This document shows, in pieces, positions 56,334 through 64,000 of a DNA stretch of 64,000 bases; position 1 is the stretch's first letter; each line of letters begins with the position of its first letter. The DNA is from Actinocorallia populi (GTDB taxonomy: Bacteria > Actinomycetota > Actinomycetes > Streptosporangiales > Streptosporangiaceae). The translations under genes and the position numbers were made by a program. The stretch lies in NCBI RefSeq assembly GCF_002995495.1, contig NZ_PVZV01000002.1, positions 806,001 through 870,000 on the forward strand, given 5' to 3'. The notes under the pieces are model-generated. The model had not been told where the DNA came from and did not search any database. It saw nothing but the letters and a program-made list of their open reading frames with translations.

Positions 56334-57128
56334 GTGACGGTCTACCGCGACGAGGGCATCGTGCTGCGCACCCAGAAGCTGGGTGAGGCGGACCGGATCA
56401 TCACCGTGCTCACCCGGCGCACCGGGAAGATCCGGGCGGTCGCCAAGGGCGTCCGCAAGACCAGGTCGAAGTTCGGCGCCCGGCTGGAGCCGTTCACCCA
56501 CGTGGACCTGCAGCTGTACGAACGCCGCTCGCTCGACATGATCACCCAGGCCGAGACGCTGCGCCCGTACGGCGAGCCGCTGGTGGCCGACTACCCGCGC
56601 TACACCGCGGGGGTGGCCATGCTGGAGGCCGCCGAGAAGCTCGTCGGCGAGGAGCGGGAGCCGTCGTTGCGGCAGTTCCTGCTGCTGGTCGGGGGCCTGC
56701 GCACCCTCTGCGAGCGGACCCACGAGCCGCGGCTGGTGCTGGACGCCTTCATGTTGCGCTCGTTGTCGGTGGCGGGCTGGGCGCCCGCGCTGGACGAGTG
56801 CGCCCGCTGCGGAGGGCGGGCCGGCATCCGCGGCTTCGCCGTCGCGGCGGGCGGCGCGATCTGCCTGGCCTGCCGGGTGCCGGGCTCGGCCACCCCCGCC
56901 CCCGAGACGTTCACGCTGATGCTGGCGCTGCTGCGCGGCGAGTGGGACGTCGCGGACGCCAGCCAGGACCGCAACCGTGTGGAGTGCAGCGGCCTGGTGG
57001 CCGCCTACCTGCAGTGGCATCTCGAGCACGGGATCCGCTCACTGCGCCATGTCGAGAGGAGCAAGAGTGAAGTTCCGCCCACCGGAGCCGCACCCCAGCG
57101 GGGCCAGGCCGCCGGAACTGCCCCGTGA
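56334..57128 (+). CDS. recO: DNA repair protein RecO
   Basis: The 264-residue protein has the RecO N-terminal OB fold ([52 protein letters not shown]), a helical domain, and a zinc finger (CARCGGRAG then CLACRVPGS). RecO loads RecA on gapped DNA. GTG 56334 gives MTVYRDEG. It overlaps uppS, the usual actinobacterial order. In other Gram-positives recO lies right after era; here they are about 35 kb apart. Confidence 0.94.
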   Translation: MTVYRDEGIVLRTQKLGEADRIITVLTRRTGKIRAVAKGVRKTRSKFGARLEPFTHVDLQLYERRSLDMITQAETLRPYGEPLVADYPRYTAGVAMLEAAEKLVGEEREPSLRQFLLLVGGLRTLCERTHEPRLVLDAFMLRSLSVAGWAPALDECARCGGRAGIRGFAVAAGGAICLACRVPGSATPAPETFTLMLALLRGEWDVADASQDRNRVECSGLVAAYLQWHLEHGIRSLRHVERSKSEVPPTGAAPQRGQAAGTAP

Positions 57129-57849
57129 GCTGATCCCCCGGCACGTCGCCATGGTCATGGACGGCAACGGGCGCTGGGCCAAGGAGCGCGGCCTGCCGCG
57201 CACCGAGGGGCACAAGAGGGGGGAGTTCTCGCTCTTCGACGTGATCGAGGGCGCGGTCGAGCTCGGCATCCCCTACCTGTCGGCGTACGCGTTCTCCACC
57301 GAGAACTGGCGGCGCTCGCCCGAGGAGGTGCGCTTCCTCATGGGCTTCAACCGTGACGTGATCCGGCGGCGCCGCGACCAGATGCACGAGATGGGCGTCC
57401 GCGTGGTGTGGGCGGGCCGCAAGCCGCGGCTGTGGCGCTCGGTGATCAAGGAGCTGGAGGACGCCGAGAAGCTGACCGCCCGCAACGACGTGCTGACCCT
57501 GCAGTTCTGCGTCAACTACGGCGGCCGCGCCGAACTGGCGGACGCGATGGCCGGCATCGCGCGGGACGTCAAGGCCGGGAAGGTGAACCCGGAGAAGATC
57601 ACCGAGAAGACGATCGCCAAGTACCTCTACCAGCCGCAGGTGCCCGACGTCGACCTCTTCCTGCGCCCGTCGGGGGAGCAGCGCACGTCCAACTTCCTGC
57701 TGTGGCAGTCGGCCTACGCCGAGATGGTGTTCCAGGACACCCTCTGGCCGGACTTCGACCGCCGCCACCTGTGGCACGCCTGCGAGGTCTACGCCAGCCG
57801 CGACCGCCGCTACGGCGGCGCCATCCCCAACCCGGTACCGATCATCTAA
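57067..57849 (+). CDS. uppS: Isoprenyl transferase (undecaprenyl/polyprenyl diphosphate synthase family)
   Basis: The 260-residue cis-prenyltransferase has [18 protein letters not shown] (catalytic Asp), the substrate motif [28 protein letters not shown], and the C-terminal [24 protein letters not shown]. It makes the long-chain lipid carrier for cell wall and for the lipid-linked sugars used by the GT-C genes in this window. GTG 57067 has GAGAGGAG upstream. It overlaps recO by about 60 bases in another frame. Confidence 0.95.
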   Translation: MKFRPPEPHPSGARPPELPRELIPRHVAMVMDGNGRWAKERGLPRTEGHKRGEFSLFDVIEGAVELGIPYLSAYAFSTENWRRSPEEVRFLMGFNRDVIRRRRDQMHEMGVRVVWAGRKPRLWRSVIKELEDAEKLTARNDVLTLQFCVNYGGRAELADAMAGIARDVKAGKVNPEKITEKTIAKYLYQPQVPDVDLFLRPSGEQRTSNFLLWQSAYAEMVFQDTLWPDFDRRHLWHACEVYASRDRRYGGAIPNPVPII

Positions 57850-57916
57850 GGGAAGAGCCCGGTTTGGCGGGGTACTGAGTGGGAAGTGTCATGAGTCCCT
57901 TGTAGGGTGCGGCTTC

Positions 57917-58642
57917 ATGAGCTACCCCCCGCAGTACGGCCCCCAGGGGCAACCGCCCTACCAGCCGGGCCCCCCGCCGGCTCCGGGATACCCTCCGGGC
58001 CAGGGATACCCGCCGGCGCAGGGGTACCCGCAGACCCCGCCGCCGTTCCACGGGGCCCCGCCGCAGCAGCCGGGCGGGGTCTTCGCCCCGCCGCCGCCGG
58101 CTCCCAGGAAGAACAAGGGGCCGCTGGCCGGGTGCCTCGGCGCGGTCGTGGTGGTGGCGGTCGTCCTGGGCATCAGGGTCGTCGGCAACCTCGCGGAGGA
58201 GGGCATCGAGTCGATCGACAGCCCCGACCGGACCACCAACGGCGAGATCGCCGACCCGGGGAACATGGACCCGCTGAAGCTGCAGGTCGGTGACTGCTAT
58301 CACAACGCGATCTCCAGCGTGGACACCACCGAGACGGTCCGCAGCATCGACGCGATCCCCTGCACCGAGCGCCACAACGCCCAGGTGATCAGCGAGACCA
58401 CGATGAGCAGCAGCACCTACCCGGTGGCCTCGCAGTTCCTCGACAAGTGCAGCGACCAGGCCAAGCTCTGGGCCGGCCGCTACGACGGGGCCTTCAAGAG
58501 GCTGCAGCAGAAAGACCCGGACTTCACGGTGTCGGCGTTCTTCCCGCTGTCCGCGGGATGGAGCAGCACCGGCCCCAACCGGATCACCTGCAGCCTGGTC
58601 AGCTCGACCGGTGATCTGGGCCAGAAGCTGCCGACCCTCTGA
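57917..58642 (+). CDS. Septum-formation-family membrane protein
   Basis: The 241-residue protein has a long Pro/Gly/Tyr/Gln-rich cytosolic head (residues 1-68, PGYPPGQGYPPAQGYP type), one membrane helix (GCLGAVVVVAVVLGIRVVG), and an outer domain starting VGDCYHN with paired cysteines (AIPCTERHNAQVI, LDKCSDQAK, ITCSLV). The V-G-D-C ... C-x2-x-H pattern fits the septum-formation domain family. Exact role unknown. It starts 67 bases after uppS and ends in a terminator. Confidence 0.75.
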   Translation: MSYPPQYGPQGQPPYQPGPPPAPGYPPGQGYPPAQGYPQTPPPFHGAPPQQPGGVFAPPPPAPRKNKGPLAGCLGAVVVVAVVLGIRVVGNLAEEGIESIDSPDRTTNGEIADPGNMDPLKLQVGDCYHNAISSVDTTETVRSIDAIPCTERHNAQVISETTMSSSTYPVASQFLDKCSDQAKLWAGRYDGAFKRLQQKDPDFTVSAFFPLSAGWSSTGPNRITCSLVSSTGDLGQKLPTL

Positions 58643-58656
58643 CGCGTTTTGAACGT

Positions 58657-58686
58657 AAAAGCCGCCTCCGGCCGGAGGCGGCTTTT
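58657..58686. terminator. Bidirectional intrinsic terminator
   Basis: A perfect 13-bp stem (AAAAGCCGCCTCC and its complement) with a GGCC loop is flanked by A's and T's on both sides. It lies between the septum-formation-like gene and the converging OsmC gene. Confidence 0.9.
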
Positions 58687-58739
58687 TTCTTTACCTTTCT
58701 GACGACTCCTGTCATGGCGCTGTCATCGAGTGATCTCCG

Positions 58740-59165
58740 TCAGGCCAGTGAGGCGTCGAGAGTGATCTTCACACCCTTCAGCGCCTGGCTCACCGGGCAG
58801 CCCTCCTTGGCGTTGCGGGCGGCCTCGGCGAACTGCTCGGCGCTCATCCCCGGCACCGACCCCTCGACGGTCAGGTGGATGCCGGTGATGCCCTCGCCGG
58901 GCTGGAACGTCACGTCGGCGCGGGTGTCCAGGCGGGACGGCGGGCTGCCGGCCTGGGCCAGGCCGTTGGAGAGCGCCATGGAGAAGCAGGTGGAGTGGGC
59001 CGCGGCGATGAGCTCCTCGGGGCTGGTGCGCCCGTCGGGGGACTCGGCCCGCGAGGGCCAGGTGACCTCGAACGTGCCCAGCTTCGAGGACTCCAGGGAG
59101 ACGGTGCCCTGCCCGCCGAAGAGCGGGCCCTCCCAGTGCGCGGCGGCGGTACGGGTAGTTGCCAT
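58740..59165 (-). CDS. OsmC family peroxiredoxin
   Basis: The 141-residue OsmC/Ohr-type protein reduces organic hydroperoxides with two cysteines: the peroxidatic one in IAAAHSTCFSMALSNGL and the resolving one in NAKEGCPVSQALKG. The N-terminal strand (TRTAAAHWEGPLFGGQGTVSLES) is typical of the OsmC rather than Ohr branch. It stands alone, converging on the terminator at 58657. Confidence 0.9.
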   Translation of the reverse strand: MATTRTAAAHWEGPLFGGQGTVSLESSKLGTFEVTWPSRAESPDGRTSPEELIAAAHSTCFSMALSNGLAQAGSPPSRLDTRADVTFQPGEGITGIHLTVEGSVPGMSAEQFAEAARNAKEGCPVSQALKGVKITLDASLA

Positions 59166-59274
59166 GACCTGATCTTACGTCGCTTTTCAGTCTTTACCAT
59201 CGGCTGGATCGCCTATCACGTAAGGGTTACAGGCCTCCTTGCATACCGGCCGTGACCCTCCGTTTGGGGCGTTC

Positions 59275-59483
59275 TTGACACTTATGGTTAACTGGGGGCA
59301 ATCCAGGCAACGGGAAGGCAATGCCAGCCTCTTCCCCGCCTCCAAGGAAGCGATTCGAGATCGCTTAGGCACCGCGTCGTCGCCCTGCGAGCACGACCAC
59401 CTCGAGTGCCGGTCCCGACGGCGTCCCAGCGCGAAGCGCGAAGCCGTGCAGGGGCGTCCTGTCCACCGAGCAAAGGAACCGCG
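59275..59483 (+). promoter_or_regulatory. Promoter -35 and long structured leader before the RlpA-like gene
   Basis: A consensus TTGACA lies at 59275-59280; a matching -10 is not clear. The following 200 bases before the TTG start hold hairpins: GGGAAG/CTTCCC with an inner GGC-AAT-GCC at 59312-59336, and AAGCGAT-TCGAG-ATCGCTT at 59348-59366. Secreted RlpA-like genes of actinobacteria often have c-di-AMP riboswitches; I looked for that consensus and did not find it. Confidence 0.4.
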
Positions 59484-60110
59484 TTGCAGAAGCGTGCCCT
59501 CACCCTGTCCCTGGCCGGCGCCACCGCCCTGGCCGCCCTGTCCACCGGCGTCGTCGCCAACTCCGGCGAGATCACCTCGGCGTCCAACACCGTCGCCGCC
59601 CCCCGGCAGAGCGCCCCCTCCTCCGCCGCCACCACGCAGGCCGCCACGGCCGAGCGCAAGGCCGACACCGCGCAGGCCGAGGAGACCAAGAAGGAAGCGG
59701 CCGAGAAGAAGGCCAAGGCCCTGTACTCCGGCACCACCACCGCGTCCTACTTCTGGGACGACGGCTCGGGCATCAACGGCGACACCGGCGCCCCCGCGGG
59801 CGGCAAGCCCATGCAGAAGGGCCTGTTCGCCTCCCCGTCCTGGCCGCTGCACACCAAGGTGAAGGTCACCTACAACGGCCGCTCCGTCACCGGCTTCGTC
59901 GGCGACCGCGGTCCGGGTGAGCCCTCCCACCGCGGTGTCATGCTCGACCTCGACACCTACACGTTCCGGTACCTGTACGACGGCAAGAAGCCCAAGACCA
60001 AGTACACCGCCGGCGTCCCCGCCGGCCACCTCAAGGGCGTGAAGTACGAGGTCATCGAGTGGGGCAAGGGCGCGGGCAAGAAGGGCGCCCCGCGGCCCTT
60101 CGGCAGCTGA
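59484..60110 (+). CDS. Secreted RlpA-like (double-psi beta-barrel) protein
   Basis: The 208-residue product has a signal peptide (QKRALTLSLAGATALAALSTGVVA), an Ala/Thr/Lys-rich helical linker (about residues 50-80), and a DPBB domain: TTASYFWDDGSGINGDTGAPAGG, LHTKVKVTYNGRSVTGFVGDRGPGEPSHRGVMLDLD. The D-R-G-P and final Asp pattern is that of RlpA and related cell-wall-acting domains. It likely binds or cuts peptidoglycan during growth or resuscitation. TTG 59484 has AAGGA at six bases. The long leader suggests RNA-level control. Confidence 0.82.
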   Translation: MQKRALTLSLAGATALAALSTGVVANSGEITSASNTVAAPRQSAPSSAATTQAATAERKADTAQAEETKKEAAEKKAKALYSGTTTASYFWDDGSGINGDTGAPAGGKPMQKGLFASPSWPLHTKVKVTYNGRSVTGFVGDRGPGEPSHRGVMLDLDTYTFRYLYDGKKPKTKYTAGVPAGHLKGVKYEVIEWGKGAGKKGAPRPFGS

Positions 60111-60152
60111 CCCCGGCTGGCCTCAAAGACCCCCGAGACCAGGGACACATCA

Positions 60153-60200
60153 GGGACATGGGAGAAGCCCCGGCGAGAGCCGGGGCTTCTCCCATGTCCC
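60153..60200. terminator. Bidirectional 22-bp hairpin terminator
   Basis: A perfect 22-bp inverted repeat (starting GGGACATGGGAGAAGCCCCG) with a GAGA loop lies between the RlpA-like gene (plus) and glyS (minus). It is the longest perfect stem noticed in the window and can end both transcripts. Confidence 0.85.
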
Positions 60201-60222
60201 GAAGTCGCGGAGGTCCCTCGGG

Positions 60223-61611
<1,389 letters not shown>

Positions 61612-61840
61612 GAGTATGTCTCCAGCAGGAACCCCGGTAATTGACGCTTGTGAGTCTAGGCCCTGTCCCGAAGTCCGGGGGCCCGGGGAAGCAGACCCTC
61701 CAGGCCGTGTGTCGCCGGAGATTGCCGGAGACTGGAGAAGACTTGGGCGACCCCGGGTGTTCGGCCTGTCGCATCTGGTGACATGTGGGCTCTCGCGGGC
61801 CCCGATAAGGTGGCCGGACATCGGCTGGAAGGGCCTCCTG

Positions 61841-62458
61841 GTGTCGGAGAAGACTGCTCCCGTGTCGCGCGCCGAACAGAAGCGGCGCACGCGCGCCGCG
61901 CTGATCTATGCCGCGCGCGGGCTGTTCGTCGCGCAGGGCTACCCGGCGACGACGGCGGACGCCATCGCGCGTGCGGCCAAGGTCTCCCGGGCCACGTTCT
62001 ACCTGCACTTCCGGTCCAAGGCCGAGATCGTCGTCGAGCTCATGCGCGGCGTGGAGCCGGAGATCGTCGGCGCGTACGCGCGGCTGGCCGGCATCGAGCC
62101 CGGCCCCGCGGCCGCCGAGGAGTGGCTGCGCGAGCAGGCCGCCATGTGGCGGCGGTACCGCATGGAGTTCATCTCCATGGAGCAGGCGCTCGCGAGCGAG
62201 GAGGCCGTCGCGGACGAGTGGTTCGCCCTCTACGACCGGCTGGTCGGCGCGATGGCGGCCGTCGTCGACCGCCTCGTGGCGCAGGGCCTCCCGGCCGAGC
62301 GCGCGCGGGCGAGGCTCGTCGCGCTGGTGATGACGGTCGAGCGCTCGTTCTATTTCGGAGTCCTGCGCGACCGTCCGGGCTTCTTCGAGGCGATCGTGCC
62401 CGAACTCGCCGACGCCCTCGCCCACGCCCTGCGGGGCGACGTGGACTACCCGGCCTGA
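61841..62458 (+). CDS. TetR family transcriptional regulator
   Basis: The 205-residue protein has an N-terminal TetR helix-turn-helix ([50 protein letters not shown]) and an all-helical ligand domain (residues 65-205). GTG 61841 follows AAGGG. Two palindromes lie right after it, before the SDR gene (62485 and 62615), so it likely represses the SDR-hydrolase pair. Ligand unknown. Confidence 0.88.
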   Translation: MSEKTAPVSRAEQKRRTRAALIYAARGLFVAQGYPATTADAIARAAKVSRATFYLHFRSKAEIVVELMRGVEPEIVGAYARLAGIEPGPAAAEEWLREQAAMWRRYRMEFISMEQALASEEAVADEWFALYDRLVGAMAAVVDRLVAQGLPAERARARLVALVMTVERSFYFGVLRDRPGFFEAIVPELADALAHALRGDVDYPA

Positions 62459-62484
62459 GACGCCGGCCCTGCCGCGACCGATCG

Positions 62485-62502
62485 ACTGGACGCCCGTCCA
62501 GT
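62485..62502 (+). promoter_or_regulatory. Candidate TetR operator 1
   Basis: ACTGGACG-CC-CGTCCAGT is a perfect 8-bp inverted repeat between the TetR gene and the SDR gene. Its size and symmetry fit a TetR-family operator. Confidence 0.6.
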
Positions 62503-62614
62503 GAATTTCCTTGCTTGAGCCGCTGCCGTGCGGCGGTCTTGTCTGCGTTCCCCCAGGTAGAGCACGCTCCCTTGACCTTCGATCTCTCCGTGGCGTGCCC
62601 TCTCGTGTCCGTTA

Positions 62615-62628
62615 AGTGAACTTTCACT
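62615..62628 (+). promoter_or_regulatory. Candidate operator 2
   Basis: AGTGAA-CT-TTCACT is a perfect 6-bp inverted repeat, 75 bases before the SDR start. Its sequence differs from operator 1, so a second regulator is possible. Confidence 0.45.
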
Positions 62629-62702
62629 AGACACCCGTCAAGCGAATATGAGACGCTGCTTACACCCCGGTGGTCGCGCCGGGGAGGTTGCGAGGAGGAG
62701 CG

Positions 62703-63515
62703 ATGAAGTTCGCTGATCACGTCGTTTTCGTCACCGGAGCGGCGTCTGGCATGGGTCTCGCCGTGGCCCGTGCGTTCCACGGGGAAGGCGCCGCCGTGTA
62801 CGGCGCGGACATCTCCGCCGAGGCGCTGGAGGCCGCGTTCGAGGGCATGGAGCGCGCCGTTCCGCTCGCCTTCGACATCGCCGACAGCGGCGCCGTCGGC
62901 GAGGCCTTCGCCCGGGTGGAGGCCGACCACGGCCGGCTGGGCACGCTCGTCAACGCGGCAGGCGTCAACGCCCCGAACCGGGCCGCCCTCGAGGCGCTCA
63001 ACGAGGAGAACTACAAGGGGTTCCTCGCGATGAAGCAGGGGCGCCGCCACGATCCCGAGTTCATCGAGCACGTCACCGACGACGACTTCGACCGCGTCAT
63101 GAAGATCAATCTCTACGGCACGTTCTTCACCATGCGGGCCGCCGTACCGCTGCTGAAGAGGAACGGGGGCGGCGCCGTCGTCAACTTCTCCTCGGCCGCG
63201 GCGCTGATGGGCGTGGCGATGCCGCCCTACTACCCGGCCTCCAAGGCCGCCGTGCTCGGCCTCACCCGCGAGGGCGCCGTCGAGCTGGCCCCGTTCGGCA
63301 TCCGCGTCAACGCGCTCGCCCCGGGAGCCATCGACACCCCGCTCTTCCGCCAGAGCGACGACGAGTTCATCGACTTCCTCGTCGGCCTCCAGCCGATCCG
63401 CCGCACCGCCACGCCGGAGGAGATCGCCAAGACGGTCCTGTTCCTCGCCGGCGAGGAGGGCTCGTACTACACCGGCCAGACGATCTCGCCCTCGGGCGGG
63501 CTCGTGATGCAGTGA
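62703..63515 (+). CDS. SDR family oxidoreductase
   Basis: The 270-residue short-chain dehydrogenase has the NAD(P)-binding TGAASGMGLAVARAF, NAAGV, catalytic Ser in VVNFSSAAALMG, and YYPASKAAVLGL (Y-x3-K), followed by APGAIDTPLF. An Asp after strand 2 (YGADISAE) points to NAD+ over NADP+. A segment of about 20 residues (NYKGFLAMKQGRRHDPEFIEH) is longer than usual. ATG 62703 has GAGGAGGAG upstream. It leads a likely two-gene unit with the serine hydrolase. Confidence 0.88.
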   Translation: MKFADHVVFVTGAASGMGLAVARAFHGEGAAVYGADISAEALEAAFEGMERAVPLAFDIADSGAVGEAFARVEADHGRLGTLVNAAGVNAPNRAALEALNEENYKGFLAMKQGRRHDPEFIEHVTDDDFDRVMKINLYGTFFTMRAAVPLLKRNGGGAVVNFSSAAALMGVAMPPYYPASKAAVLGLTREGAVELAPFGIRVNALAPGAIDTPLFRQSDDEFIDFLVGLQPIRRTATPEEIAKTVLFLAGEEGSYYTGQTISPSGGLVMQ

Positions 63516-63529
63516 GAGGCACGACGACC

Positions 63530-64000
63530 ATGACCCCCGACACCACCGCCGTCCCCGTCGCGCAGGCCGCCGCCCCCGACGTCGTCTCCCGCCCGGACGT
63601 CGACCGCTGCGCCCTCGAACGGCTCGCCGCCGAGATCAGGAGGGACATCGCCGCCGGCGCCTACGACGGCGTCCACATGATCCTCGCCCGCGGCGGCGAC
63701 GTCGTCGCGGACACCGTGCTCGGCTGGCACGAGCGCGCCACCGGCCGCGAGCTCGGGACGGACGCGGTGTTCCGCGTGCTCTCCCTCACCAAGGCGTTCA
63801 CCAACGCGATGGCGCTGCGCGCGATCGGCGAGGGCAGGCTGGCCCTGTCCACACGCGTCGTGGACCTGATCCCGGAGTTCCTGGGGACCGACCCGTTCCA
63901 CATGCTCCGCAAGGACCGGATCAGCCTCGTCCACCTGCTCACCCACCGCTCCGGCATGCCGCCGACGCCCAACCCGGGGCTGGGGCCCGAGCGCTTCGGC
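63530..64000 (+). CDS. Serine hydrolase, beta-lactamase/EstB family (3' end outside window)
   Basis: The first 157 residues are visible. They include VHMILARGGDVVADTVLGWHERATGRELGTDAVFRVLSLTKAFTNAMALRAIGEGRL, where S-L-T-K is the S-x2-K catalytic motif of class C beta-lactamase/esterase enzymes, and ISLVHLLTHRSGMPP, the usual following helix. No signal peptide is seen, which favours a cytosolic esterase. It lies 14 bases after the SDR gene, so both may break down one compound under TetR control. Confidence 0.82.
   Translation, partial: MTPDTTAVPVAQAAAPDVVSRPDVDRCALERLAAEIRRDIAAGAYDGVHMILARGGDVVADTVLGWHERATGRELGTDAVFRVLSLTKAFTNAMALRAIGEGRLALSTRVVDLIPEFLGTDPFHMLRKDRISLVHLLTHRSGMPPTPNPGLGPERFG

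Noticed and set aside
59275-59483. c-di-AMP (ydaO) riboswitch before the RlpA-like gene
   Set aside because: The conserved blocks (GGGGTGAATC-type and CCGACAGCTAACC-type) are not present; only unrelated hairpins are seen.

Overview
The window is a high-GC actinobacterial chromosome segment: GTG and TTG starts are frequent, genes are tightly packed, and the conserved blocks have typical actinobacterial content (DUF3097, SigE-family sigma factor, GlxA-like oxidases, eukaryotic-type glycyl-tRNA synthetase). A filamentous actinomycete of the Streptosporangiales is my best guess from gene content; no rRNA or tRNA gene is present to test it. I saw no phage, transposase or CRISPR array.

Layout. (1) 1-6.2 kb: end of comEC, holA, a HAD-like gene, two repeat-filled spacers, kptA, rpsT and lepA. 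(2) 6.3-16.5 kb: small membrane and cupin genes, an unusual Uma2-like protein, hemW, DUF3097, an MBL hydrolase, a CIRCE-controlled hrcA-dnaJ pair, rsmE, a SigE-type sigma factor with a membrane partner, and a HIT protein. (3) 16.5-21.5 kb: the old synteny block phoH-ybeY-corC-(lipoprotein)-cdd-like-era. (4) 21.5-25 kb: membrane proteins and a DDAH-like protein without its catalytic cysteine. (5) 25.2-29.9 kb: urtABCDE urea transporter. (6) 30-54.9 kb: a large cell-surface polysaccharide region, interrupted by leuA. (7) 55-60.1 kb: M4 protease plus emfourin inhibitor, recO-uppS, a septum-formation-like protein, OsmC and a secreted RlpA-like protein. (8) 60.2-64 kb: glyS, a TetR regulator with candidate operators, an SDR oxidoreductase and a serine hydrolase cut by the window end.

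The most interesting part is 31.5-49.3 kb. A processive family-2 glycosyltransferase (cellulose/mannan synthase type) is followed at once by three GH26-like lipoproteins, a GT-C membrane glycosyltransferase, a polyprenol-phosphate-mannose synthase and mannose-6-phosphate isomerase. Next come three tandem GlxA-type copper-radical oxidases and a membrane-anchored GH12-like enzyme. This resembles the Streptomyces CslA-GlxA morphogenesis locus, but with GH26 enzymes and mannose-supply genes. I infer a surface beta-mannan or glucomannan that is made, trimmed and oxidised outside the cell. The spacers before the synthase and before the oxidase operon each carry a GTGA-N6-TCAC palindrome, suggesting shared CRP-type control.

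Other notable items are a leuA leader peptide with an attenuator, a roughly 56-residue insertion in Era, a cytidine-deaminase-like protein lacking zinc ligands, mosaic gene conversion among the oxidase copies, and a 24-bp minisatellite.
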